Source: RHKX01 sp964641695 | GTDB taxonomy: Bacteria > Actinomycetota > Thermoleophilia > Solirubrobacterales > 70-9 | Reading direction: 5' to 3' | NCBI GenBank assembly: GCA_964641695.1 | Contig: CAZXKG010000130.1 | Span: 1-6,855, forward strand | Length of the DNA stretch: 6,855 nucleotides | Part shown: piece by piece, positions 1 through 5,765 of the stretch | Numbering within the stretch: the first letter of the stretch is position 1 | Layout: each line of letters opens with the position of its first letter | Position numbers and translations under genes: made by a program | The notes under the pieces: model-generated | The model's input: only the letters and a program-made list of their open reading frames with translations | Databases searched by the model: none | What the model was told of the DNA's origin: nothing

Positions 1-1
1 C

Positions 2-1471
2 ATCAAGGAGGGCGTGCGCGCCGCCGGCGGCACGCCGATGGAGTTCAACACCGTCGCCGTCTCCGACGGGGTGACGATGGGCACCGTCGGGATGAAGAGC
101 TCGCTCGTCAGCCGCGAGGTGATCGCCGACTCGATCGAGCTGACCGTACGTGGTTACCAGTTCGACGCGGTGATCGCGCTCGCCGCCTGTGACAAGACCC
201 TTCCGGGCTGCGTGATGGCCCTCGCCCGTCTCGACATCCCCTCGCTGATGCTTTACGGCGGATCGATCGCTCCCGGCCGCTACAAGGGCCGGGACGTGAC
301 CATCCTCGACGTCTTCGAGGCGATCGGGGGGCATGCCGCGGGCAAGGTCAGCGACGAGGAGCTGGCCGAGCTCGAGGATGTCGCAAGCCCGGGGGCAGGC
401 GCCTGCGGCGGCCAGTTCACCGCCAACACGANNNNNNNNNNCTCGGCCGGAGGCTCGGCGATGGTGCCGGCCGAGGACGAGAACAAGGGAACGGTCGCCG
501 AGCAGGTCGGGGAGCTGATCCTGAACGTCCTCGCGGAGGATCTGCGCCCGAGCAGGATCATCACCCGCGAGTCGCTCGAGAACGCGATCGCCTGCGTGTG
601 CGCTTCCGGGGGGTCCACCAACGGAGTCCTGCATCTGCTCGCGGTGGCGAGGGAAGCAGGCATCCCACTCGATATCGCCGACTTCGAGCGGATCTCGCGC
701 GCGACGCCGCTGCTGGCGGACCTCAAGCCGGGTGGCCGCTACGTCGCCACCGATCTCTACCGGGCCGGTGGCGTGCCGCTGATCCTCAAGCGTCTCGACG
801 ACGCCGGCATGCTGCATCGCGACCAGATCACCGTCACCGGCAGGACGATCGGTGAGGAGGCCGCGCTGGCGGTCGAGGAGCCCGGCCAGGACGTCGTCCT
901 CACAGCGGAGAACCCGGTCAAGGCCCAGGGCGGTCTCGCGATCCTCCAGGGCAACCTCGCTCCCGAGGGCGCCGTGGTCAAGGTGGCCGGCACCGAGCGG
1001 ACCGGCCAGACCGGTCCCGCCCGCGTCTTCGAGCGCGAGGAGGACTGCTTCAAGGTCGTCAAGGCGGGGGGGATCAACGCCGGCGACATCGTCGTCATCC
1101 GCAACGAGGGGCCGGCCGGCGGCCCCGGGATGCGGGAGATGCTGCAGGTCACGGCCGCGATCGTCGGCGAGGGCCACGGCGAGGACGTCGCCCTGATCAC
1201 CGACGGGCGCTTCTCGGGAGCGACGCGTGGCCTGATGATCGGCCACGTCGCCCCGGAAGCGGTCAAGGGTGGCCCGATCAGCGCGATTCGAGAAGGGGAC
1301 ATGATCACGATCGACATCGCAGCGCGAAGGTTGGACGTCGACCTCAGCGACGAGGAGATCGCCAAGCGCATCGCCGATTACCAGGCGCCCGAGCCGCTCT
1401 TCAAGACAGGTGTGATGGCGAAGTACGCCGCTGGGGTTTCCAGCGCCTCCGAAGGCGCCATCACAACCTGA
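2..1471 (+). CDS. ilvD: Dihydroxy-acid dehydratase, partial (5' end outside window, internal N gap)
   Basis: Dehydrates 2,3-dihydroxy-isovalerate and 2,3-dihydroxy-3-methylvalerate to the 2-keto acids in valine, leucine and isoleucine synthesis; a cytoplasmic Fe-S enzyme. The frame is open from base 2, so the GTG at 14 is an internal Val and not the start; about 65-70 N-terminal residues, including the first cluster cysteine, should lie upstream. The second conserved Cys is in AACDKTLPGC (Cys codon at 188), the third in GACGGQFTANT (Cys codon at 404). The IlvD/Edd signature LITDGRFSGATRG is near the C-terminus (Ser codon at 1214), with GGSTNGVLHL in the middle. Ten Ns at 432-441 interrupt the segment just after ANT; they keep the frame but look too short for the family. 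The stop codon overlaps the start of a repeat element. Identification is near certain. Confidence 0.97.
   Translation: MKEGVRAAGGTPMEFNTVAVSDGVTMGTVGMKSSLVSREVIADSIELTVRGYQFDAVIALAACDKTLPGCVMALARLDIPSLMLYGGSIAPGRYKGRDVTILDVFEAIGGHAAGKVSDEELAELEDVASPGAGACGGQFTANTXXXXSAGGSAMVPAEDENKGTVAEQVGELILNVLAEDLRPSRIITRESLENAIACVCASGGSTNGVLHLLAVAREAGIPLDIADFERISRATPLLADLKPGGRYVATDLYRAGGVPLILKRLDDAGMLHRDQITVTGRTIGEEAALAVEEPGQDVVLTAENPVKAQGGLAILQGNLAPEGAVVKVAGTERTGQTGPARVFEREEDCFKVVKAGGINAGDIVVIRNEGPAGGPGMREMLQVTAAIVGEGHGEDVALITDGRFSGATRGLMIGHVAPEAVKGGPISAIREGDMITIDIAARRLDVDLSDEEIAKRIADYQAPEPLFKTGVMAKYAAGVSSASEGAITT
432..441. other. Assembly gap (10 Ns) inside ilvD
   Basis: Ten consecutive Ns. They translate as four unknown residues between ANT and SAGGSAMVPA. 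From remembered IlvD sequences, the stretch between ANT and the later PA is usually about 18-19 residues, against 12 here. About 6-8 residues are probably missing, so the run is likely a placeholder of arbitrary length and not a measured gap. Confidence 0.95.
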
Positions 1472-1573
1472 CGGGGCCTGGGGCGTCCTGCTCGCGCTCC
1501 TCGTCGCCTCACGACCCACTTGGTCGCCGCGGCTCCTGCGTCACACGATCAGAACGCCCCAGACCCCGTCAGG
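1465..1573. repeat. Repeat copy 1 with 20-bp terminal inverted repeats, overlapping the ilvD stop
   Basis: Bases 1467-1486 and 1554-1573 are reverse complements at 19 of 20 positions (one G/A difference), enclosing a 67-base core. The core holds a 30-base block (1487-1516) found again exactly at 1593-1622, followed by a second shared block GGTCGCCGCGG (1522-1532). Inside the core, CGACC and GGTCG form a short stem. The unit begins at AACCTGACGGG, so it includes the last ilvD codons and stop. The shape resembles a small palindromic intergenic element (REP or MITE type). No T-run follows the stem, so it is not a typical intrinsic terminator. Origin and function are unknown. Confidence 0.75.
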
Positions 1574-1584
1574 AACCTGACGGG
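1565..1584. repeat. Perfect palindrome at the junction of the two repeat copies
   Basis: CCCGTCAGG at 1565-1573 and CCTGACGGG at 1576-1584 are exact reverse complements separated by two bases. The arms are the right end of copy 1 and the left end of copy 2, so the palindrome arises where the copies meet head to end. As RNA it would close with a four-base loop. No U-rich tail follows. Confidence 0.8.
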
Positions 1585-1650
1585 CTGAAGGCCCTGCTCG
1601 CGCTCCTCGTCGCCTCACGACCAACCCGGTCGCCGCGGGCCTGAGCGCGG
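1574..1650. repeat. Repeat copy 2 (half element without the right inverted repeat)
   Basis: Starts with the same AACCTGACGGG as copy 1 and carries the identical 30-base block at 1593-1622 and GGTCGCCGCGG at 1628-1638, offset by 106 bases. The left end is three bases shorter than in copy 1. Here CGCGCTC (1599-1605) can pair with GAGCGCG (1643-1649) outside the CGACC/GGTCG stem, giving a two-part stem that copy 1 lacks. The right inverted repeat of copy 1 is absent, so this is either a truncated copy or a different version of the same element. Confidence 0.65.
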
Positions 1651-1690
1651 GCGCAAATGGGGTTGCACGGCTCCTGAATCCGTTTCCCGG

Positions 1691-1698
1691 GCCGATCA
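1691..1698 (+). promoter_or_regulatory. Possible sigma-28-type -10 element upstream of the L,D-transpeptidase
   Basis: GCCGATCA matches the known sigma-28/WhiG -10 consensus GCCGATAA at seven of eight positions. A start about seven bases downstream would give a leader of roughly 19 bases ending in the ribosome site. No good TAAA -35 box lies at the usual spacing; TGAA at 1675-1678 is the closest match. A single short match in GC-rich DNA can occur by chance. Confidence 0.2.
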
Positions 1699-1704
1699 TC
1701 CTCT

Positions 1705-1710
1705 TACACT
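1705..1710 (+). promoter_or_regulatory. Possible housekeeping -10 box (TACACT) for the L,D-transpeptidase
   Basis: TACACT fits the TAnnnT pattern of actinobacterial -10 boxes and ends 13 bases before the ATG. There is no convincing -35: TTGCAC at 1663-1668 is too far upstream for normal spacing. It would give a very short leader and competes with the GCCGATCA candidate just upstream. Confidence 0.25.
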
Positions 1711-1715
1711 GGACC

Positions 1716-1721
1716 GAGGAG
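1716..1721 (+). promoter_or_regulatory. Shine-Dalgarno (GAGGAG) for the L,D-transpeptidase
   Basis: GAGGAG ends two bases before the ATG at 1724. The match is strong but the spacing is short. It supports this ATG, as does the hydrophobic segment that begins a few residues later. Confidence 0.5.
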
Positions 1722-1723
1722 CA

Positions 1724-2755
1724 ATGGGAAGTAAGGGAAAGATCTTGATCGGCGTGCTCGTGCTCGCCGTGCTCGTGGTGGTGGGCGCCGTCCTCTACGA
1801 CTCGTCGACTGACCACAAGATCGCCGAGGGAGTGACGGTCGGCGGCGTCGATGTGGGCGGCCTCGACGAGGATGCCGCCCACTTCCAGGTTCGCGCGAAC
1901 CTGGTCGAGCCGCTGCAGAAGACGGTGATCGTCAAGCGCGGCGGCGAGGAGTTCAAGCTCACCCGGCATGAGTCCAACGTCGACGCCGATGTCGAGCGGA
2001 TGGTCGCCGAGGCTATGGACGCCTCCCATCAGGGGAGCCTGCCCGCCCGGGTCTGGCGGAAGCTGTCCGGCGGCGAGGTCGACGTCGCGATCGAGCCGGA
2101 GATCAAGTACGACCGCGACGCGGTCGACCACTTCGTCGAGCACATCGGCAAGCGGCTCAACCGCGACCCCGTCGACGCCAGCGTCGAGCCGAGCGGCGGG
2201 AAGCTCGTTCCGGTCGAATCTCAGCCCGGCTTCAACGTCGACCCCGACAAGCTGCGCAAGCAGGTCGTCGCCGTCCTCCACGATCCGGCGAGCCGGAAGG
2301 TCAGGGCCGACGTCGAGAAGGTCGAGCCGGAGGTGACGACCGACGAGGTCGCCGAGAAGTACCCGACCTACCTCGTCGTCGATCGCAACAACTTCACCCT
2401 GTCGCTGTACGAGAGCCTGAAGCTGAGCAAGGAGTACACCGTCGCGATCGGAGCTCAGGGCTTCGACACGCCGACCGGGCTCTACTCGATCCAGAACAAG
2501 GCAGAGAACCCGGTCTGGACCGTGCCCGACTCCGACTGGGCCGGCGACCTCGCCGGCCAATCGATCCCGCCGGGTCCCGACAACCCGCTGAAGGCGCGTT
2601 GGATGGGCATCTACGACGGTGCCGGCATCCACGGAACCTCGGACACGGGATCGCTCGGCAGCGCGGCCTCGCACGGATGCGTACGCATGTCGGTCACCGA
2701 CGTGGTCGATCTCTACGACCGGGTCGATGTCGGCACGCCGATCTACATCGGCTGA
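1724..2755 (+). CDS. Membrane-anchored L,D-transpeptidase (PG-binding domain plus YkuD)
   Basis: Predicted to make 3-3 cross-links in peptidoglycan, or attach proteins to it, outside the membrane. Of 343 residues, 7-25 form one hydrophobic helix after a short basic start (GSKGK), giving an N-in, C-out anchor with no lipobox. Residues about 36-200 look like a VanW/YoaR-type peptidoglycan-binding region, opening with VTVGGVDVGGLDEDAA. Residues about 214-342 are the YkuD catalytic domain: PTYLVVDRNNFTLSLY, TPTGLYSI, then GIHGTSDTGSLGSAASHGCVRM, quoted here in parts as GIHGT (His303) and SHGCVRM (His317, catalytic Cys319, Arg321). All expected active-site residues are present. It is separated from ilvD by the repeat region, with 69 bases to xerC and no clear terminator between. 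The substrate stem peptide cannot be read from the sequence. Confidence 0.93.
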   Translation: MGSKGKILIGVLVLAVLVVVGAVLYDSSTDHKIAEGVTVGGVDVGGLDEDAAHFQVRANLVEPLQKTVIVKRGGEEFKLTRHESNVDADVERMVAEAMDASHQGSLPARVWRKLSGGEVDVAIEPEIKYDRDAVDHFVEHIGKRLNRDPVDASVEPSGGKLVPVESQPGFNVDPDKLRKQVVAVLHDPASRKVRADVEKVEPEVTTDEVAEKYPTYLVVDRNNFTLSLYESLKLSKEYTVAIGAQGFDTPTGLYSIQNKAENPVWTVPDSDWAGDLAGQSIPPGPDNPLKARWMGIYDGAGIHGTSDTGSLGSAASHGCVRMSVTDVVDLYDRVDVGTPIYIG

Positions 2756-2824
2756 CCGAGCGCCGGCGGAGCAAGCTCGCTCACAGGTGCAGGGTCGGGG
2801 GGCTCGACCGCGAATCGGGTTCTG

Positions 2825-3775
2825 ATGGTCGCCGCCGCAGAGATCCACCCCGAGCTTCCGAGCCCGGATGACGAGGAGATGTCCGCGGCCTGGCAATCGG
2901 CGCTGCTCGGCTACGACCGCGAGCTGCGGACGGCGCGGATGTCCCCGCACACCATCCGCGCTTACGCCAACGATCTCGCCGAGCTGGCCCGCTGGGGATG
3001 TGAGGTGGGTATCGACGATCCGGCGGCGCTCACCTACCGGCGGCTACGCGGCTACGCGGCGGAGCTCAGCGAGCGTGGGCTCGGTAGGAAGACCGTCGCC
3101 CGTAAGCTCGCTGCCTCGAGAGGTCTCTTCAATCACCTGGTCCATTCCGGGGCGATGAGCCAGAACCCGGCCGAGCTGCTGCCGAATCCGCGTTCGGATT
3201 CCCGCCTGCCACGCGTTCTCGACCGCGACCAGGTGCGCGATCTGCTGGACGCGATCCCCGTCTCCGAACCGCTCCAAGCGCGGGACCGCGCGATGCTGGA
3301 GCTGGCCTACTCATGTGGGCTCCGCTGCGCCGAGCTGATCGGGCTGAACGTCGATTCGATCGACTTCGAGTCGGAGGCGGTGCGGGTTCTCGGCAAGGGC
3401 TCGAAGGAACGGATCGTTCCGGTCGGTGAGCCCGCTCAGAAGGCCGTCGCCGGCTGGGTTGCGCGCTTTCGGCCCACGCTGCTGGCCGACCCGTCGGAGC
3501 CGGCCCTGTTCATCAGCAAGAGCGGCAAGCGACTCTCGCCCTCCGACGTGACCCGGCGGCTGACCCGCTGGGTGCAGGAGGCGGCGATCGCCGGGAGGGT
3601 CTCGCCGCACTCGCTCAGGCATTCGTTCGCGACCCACATGCTGGAGGGCGGAGCGGATCTGAGGTCGATCCAGGAGCTCCTCGGGCACTCCGGGATCTCG
3701 ACTACGCAGGTCTACACGAGGGTCGAGCCGTCACAGCTTCGAGTTGCCTACGCCAACGCCCACCCGCGTGCGTGA
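2825..3775 (+). CDS. xerC: Tyrosine recombinase XerC/XerD
   Basis: A site-specific recombinase that resolves chromosome dimers at dif, normally with a partner Xer protein and FtsK. The 316 residues show a SAM-like N-terminal core-binding domain (about 22-110) and a catalytic domain (about 128-310). The full catalytic set is visible: Arg167 (CGLRCAEL), Lys191 (GKGSKER), His262 and Arg265 (PHSLRHSFATH), His288 (LLGHSGIS) and nucleophile Tyr297 (TQVYTRV). The tail ending AHPRA is typical of Xer proteins and slightly favours XerC over XerD. The ATG at 2825 has no Shine-Dalgarno; an in-frame ATG at 2879 (MSAAWQSALL) would remove 18 poorly conserved residues and is a real alternative. The complete catalytic set and housekeeping context argue against a phage or integron integrase. 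No dif-like site was recognised here. Confidence 0.92.
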   Translation: MVAAAEIHPELPSPDDEEMSAAWQSALLGYDRELRTARMSPHTIRAYANDLAELARWGCEVGIDDPAALTYRRLRGYAAELSERGLGRKTVARKLAASRGLFNHLVHSGAMSQNPAELLPNPRSDSRLPRVLDRDQVRDLLDAIPVSEPLQARDRAMLELAYSCGLRCAELIGLNVDSIDFESEAVRVLGKGSKERIVPVGEPAQKAVAGWVARFRPTLLADPSEPALFISKSGKRLSPSDVTRRLTRWVQEAAIAGRVSPHSLRHSFATHMLEGGADLRSIQELLGHSGISTTQVYTRVEPSQLRVAYANAHPRA

Positions 3776-3788
3776 GCGAAGGCTCGAA

Positions 3789-3794
3789 TAACGT
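3789..3794 (+). promoter_or_regulatory. Possible -10 box (TAACGT) for the sigma factor gene
   Basis: TAACGT fits TAnnnT and lies just after the xerC stop. A start near 3801 would give a leader of about 17 bases containing the AGGGAG ribosome site. No -35 is visible, so a separate promoter for this gene is only a suggestion. Confidence 0.25.
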
Positions 3795-3801
3795 ATGAGC
3801 C

Positions 3802-3807
3802 AGGGAG
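3802..3807 (+). promoter_or_regulatory. Shine-Dalgarno (AGGGAG) for the sigma factor gene
   Basis: AGGGAG lies ten bases before the ATG at 3818, an acceptable spacing, and supports that start. Confidence 0.5.
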
Positions 3808-3817
3808 CCTGATCCGG

Positions 3818-4594
3818 ATGGAAACGAACGTCAAGGCCGTCGAGCTGAAAGAGCTCTGGAGGCGGTGCAAGGATGAAGGGGACGAGCGCGCCAGGGAGCG
3901 GCTCGTCGTCGCGTACTCGCCGCTGGTCAAGTACGTCGCGGGACGGATGGCGGCGGGCCTGCCCTCCCACGTCGAGGAAGCCGACCTGATCTCCTACGGC
4001 CTGATCGGCCTGATCGGCTCGATCGAGCGCTACGAGCTGGATCGTGAGATCAAGTTCGAGACGTACGCGGTTCAGCGGATCCGCGGGGCGATCATCGACG
4101 AGCTGCGCTCGCTCGACTGGGTACCGCGCTCGGTGCGGGCGAAGGCGCGCGAGGTCGAGAAGGCGCACTCGGTGCTCGAGAACAAGCTGGGGCGCGCGCC
4201 GAGCGAGGAGGAGATGTCCGCCGAGCTCGAGGTGTCGGTCGAGGACTTCCGTACGAGCCTGCTCGAGATCGCCAACTCGTCCGTGCTCGCCCTCGACGAT
4301 ATCTGGGCGGCATCCGACCCCGACGGCGGGCAGGTGTCCCTGCTCGACACGATCAGCGATCCCAACGCCATCGACCCCGAGGCGGCGATCGACACGGTAG
4401 AGCTCAAGGACCGGCTCGCCGAGGCGATCGAGTCGCTGCCGGACCGCGAGCGGCTCGTCATCGCCCTCTACTACTACGAGACGCTCACCCTGCGCGAGAT
4501 CGGTGAGGTCCTCGGCGTAACCGAGTCCCGGGTCTCCCAGCTCCACACCAAGGCGGTCCTGGGCATGCGTTCGCATCTGCAGAACGCCGCCTGA
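3818..4594 (+). CDS. whiG: Sigma-28 family RNA polymerase sigma factor (WhiG/FliA type)
   Basis: Directs RNA polymerase to promoters of the GCCGATAA class; relatives control flagellar and chemotaxis genes (FliA, SigD) or sporulation in Streptomyces (WhiG). The 258 residues contain region 2 at about 26-96 (LVKYVAGRMAAGLP, then DLISYGLIGLIGSIERY, then FETYAVQRIRGAIIDELRS), the family hallmark DWVPRSVRAKAREVE at 100-114 opening region 3, and region 4 at about 198-252 with a helix-turn-helix (TLREIGEVLGVTESRVSQLH, 224-243). Length is usual for the family and there is no N-terminal region 1.1. I chose whiG over fliA because of the region 3 wording and the XerC neighbour, which I recall being near whiG in other actinobacteria; no flagellar gene is in view. 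No FlgM-like anti-sigma is visible either. The family call is secure; the WhiG versus FliA role is not. Confidence 0.93.
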   Translation: METNVKAVELKELWRRCKDEGDERARERLVVAYSPLVKYVAGRMAAGLPSHVEEADLISYGLIGLIGSIERYELDREIKFETYAVQRIRGAIIDELRSLDWVPRSVRAKAREVEKAHSVLENKLGRAPSEEEMSAELEVSVEDFRTSLLEIANSSVLALDDIWAASDPDGGQVSLLDTISDPNAIDPEAAIDTVELKDRLAEAIESLPDRERLVIALYYYETLTLREIGEVLGVTESRVSQLHTKAVLGMRSHLQNAA

Positions 4595-4615
4595 GGGCGT
4601 TCGCGAGACTTTCTC

Positions 4616-4621
4616 TAACCT
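4616..4621 (+). promoter_or_regulatory. Possible -10 box (TAACCT) placing transcription start at the zinc-ribbon gene ATG
   Basis: TAACCT ends eight bases before the ATG at 4630. With a normal -10 to start distance, RNA would begin at or next to the ATG, giving a leaderless message. This fits the lack of any Shine-Dalgarno in the 35-base gap. No -35 is apparent. Confidence 0.3.
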
Positions 4622-4629
4622 CAGCGCGG

Positions 4630-5298
4630 ATGTCGTACGAGCCCGTTCCCGATCCGGTCTGCGAAGTTTGCGGTCGGCGATTGCTGCCGGGGGAGCGCGA
4701 GAGCCGCTATGTGACTCGAGAGGGCCGGCAGGCAAGCGTCTGCGAGCTCTGCAAGCCGCGGGCGGAGGCAGCTGGTTGGATTCCCGCCGATCGCGCGCTG
4801 GAGGTGGGTACGGTCGATCGCGACCGCCGGCGCGGTCGCGGCTCTGATCTGCTCGGCGGGTTCTTCGGCAAGCGAGCCCGCCCTGCGGCTCGCTCGCGAG
4901 CGGTGCCGAGGGAGGGTGACGTCCCGGGCGTCGCCTCGAGCGAAGCCGAGCAACGCGTCGGCGACGGCACCGTCAGCGTCGCCTCGGCCGTGGCGGCCTT
5001 CAACGCCAGCAATCATCGTCGAACCGTCCGCGGGCTTGGCCGGACCCTGGGGGAGCCGCGTGCCAGCGGCCTGCTCGTCAAGACCTCGAGTGGAGATCCA
5101 GGGGCTCGTCTGACGGTCGCCTGGGAGTTGACCTGGTACCAGTGGGAGGTCGGGCCGGGTAAGCGTGGGCTGGAGGTTCGCGAGGCGGGCAAGGGCGACA
5201 CGATCGAGCAGCTGCGGGCCGCCGACAGAACCTGGAACCTGGGCGTTGCCGACGACGGCACGCTGAGCGAGCGAAGTGGGGAGGACGCACTCGAGTGA
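4630..5298 (+). CDS. Unknown-function protein with N-terminal four-Cys zinc-ribbon-like motif
   Basis: I do not recognise a named family. Of 222 residues, 1-52 carry two CxxC pairs (Cys11/Cys14 in CEVCGRRLLPGE and Cys38/Cys41 in CELCKPRAEAAGW), spaced as in a treble-clef or zinc-ribbon knuckle. Residues about 63-93 are an Arg-rich, probably disordered linker. Residues about 94-116 are acidic and low in structure. Residues about 117-205 look like a small folded domain, starting AVAAFNASNHRRTVRGLGRTLGEP and including the aromatic strand AWELTWYQWEV (164-174); AFNASNHRR and GLGRTLGEP are given as its clearest words. No signal peptide or membrane helix. The ATG has no Shine-Dalgarno. The stop overlaps the rnhA GTG by four bases, so translation is probably coupled. 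A nucleic-acid role is an inference from the zinc motif, the basic linker and the RNase H neighbour. Confidence 0.8.
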   Translation: MSYEPVPDPVCEVCGRRLLPGERESRYVTREGRQASVCELCKPRAEAAGWIPADRALEVGTVDRDRRRGRGSDLLGGFFGKRARPAARSRAVPREGDVPGVASSEAEQRVGDGTVSVASAVAAFNASNHRRTVRGLGRTLGEPRASGLLVKTSSGDPGARLTVAWELTWYQWEVGPGKRGLEVREAGKGDTIEQLRAADRTWNLGVADDGTLSERSGEDALE

Positions 5299-5705
5299 AG
5301 CTGACCGTGCATGTAGACGGAGGGGCTCGCGGCAATCCCGGGCCGGCGGCGATCGCCGCCGTGGTCAGCGATGCCGAGGGGGAGATCGTTCACAGCGCCG
5401 GCGAGACGATCGGTCGGGCGACCAACAACGTCGCCGAGTACCGGGCGCTGCTGCTCGGTATCGAGCAGGCGAAGCAGCTCGGCGCCGACGAGATCGAGCT
5501 GGTCGGGGACTCCGAGCTCGTCGTCAAGCAGATCCGCGGGGAGTACAAGGTCAAGGATGTCGGGCTGAAGCCACTTCACGCGGATGCGCGCAACGCCCTC
5601 GCCGGCTTCGGCTCCTGGTCGATCCGGCATGTGAAGCGCGAGTTCAACGCCGAGGCGGACCGGTTGGTCAACGAGGCGCTCGACGGGGCCGGCACGAGTA
5701 GCTGA
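5295..5705 (+). CDS. rnhA: Compact type I ribonuclease H
   Basis: Cleaves the RNA strand of RNA:DNA hybrids (R-loops, primers, misinserted ribonucleotides) in the cytoplasm. Only 136 residues, with the four acidic metal ligands Asp8 (VDGGARGNPGPA), Glu48 (TNNVAEYRALL), Asp72 (LVGDSELVVKQI) and Asp122 (FNAEADRLVNEALD). It resembles the short RNase HI subgroup lacking the basic protrusion (archaeal type, B. subtilis YpeP type, and the N-terminal domain of M. tuberculosis Rv2228c). Unlike Rv2228c, no CobC-type phosphatase domain is attached. The start is GTG at 5295, inside the stop region of the upstream gene (GTGA overlap); no other start gives the conserved KLTVHVDGG opening. There is no independent promoter, so expression probably depends on the zinc-ribbon gene. 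Confidence 0.94.
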   Translation: MKLTVHVDGGARGNPGPAAIAAVVSDAEGEIVHSAGETIGRATNNVAEYRALLLGIEQAKQLGADEIELVGDSELVVKQIRGEYKVKDVGLKPLHADARNALAGFGSWSIRHVKREFNAEADRLVNEALDGAGTSS

Positions 5706-5765
5706 GGGAGAGAAGCTGGGCGGGTTCGTTCAGCTTGCACTCCGGCATTCGCAACACTCTCAGGA

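Noticed and set aside
757..1371. Minus-strand open frame of 204 codons inside ilvD
   Set aside because: It is fully antisense to the conserved IlvD core, and the translation is S/A/P/R-rich without domains.
1480..1560. tRNA-like element, since GGGGCGT and ACGCCCC could pair about 80 bases apart
   Set aside because: There is no T-loop GGTTCGA-type sequence, no D-loop pattern and no anticodon stem; the pairing belongs to the larger inverted repeat.
1565..1584. Intrinsic terminator for ilvD
   Set aside because: The palindrome is strong but is followed by GCTGAAGGCC, with no T-rich tail.
1465..1650. CRISPR array
   Set aside because: There are only two copies, with a repeat much longer than normal, a 106-base period and no cas gene.
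1663..1668. TTGCAC as a -35 box, also seen at 5735-5740
   Set aside because: Neither copy has a TAnnnT-type -10 at 16-18 bases downstream.
2756..2824. Terminator between the L,D-transpeptidase and xerC (GAGCAAGCTC and CGCCGGCG)
   Set aside because: The stems are only four bases long and there is no T-run.
1541..2950. Long minus-strand open frame of 469 codons
   Set aside because: It lies antisense to the L,D-transpeptidase, which has a full catalytic motif. Its translation is low-complexity D/V/R/G-rich sequence with no domain, as expected opposite a GC-rich gene.
2825..3775. Phage or integrative-element integrase
   Set aside because: The length, the AHPRA tail and housekeeping neighbours fit XerC/XerD, and no tRNA, attachment site or phage genes are nearby.
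3731..4735. Minus-strand open frame of 334 codons
   Set aside because: It is antisense to the sigma factor and extends into neighbouring genes, with no recognisable motif. It is a high-GC shadow.
5013..5630. Minus-strand open frame of 205 codons across the zinc-ribbon and RNase H genes
   Set aside because: It is antisense to RNase H with all catalytic acids intact, and has no domain of its own.
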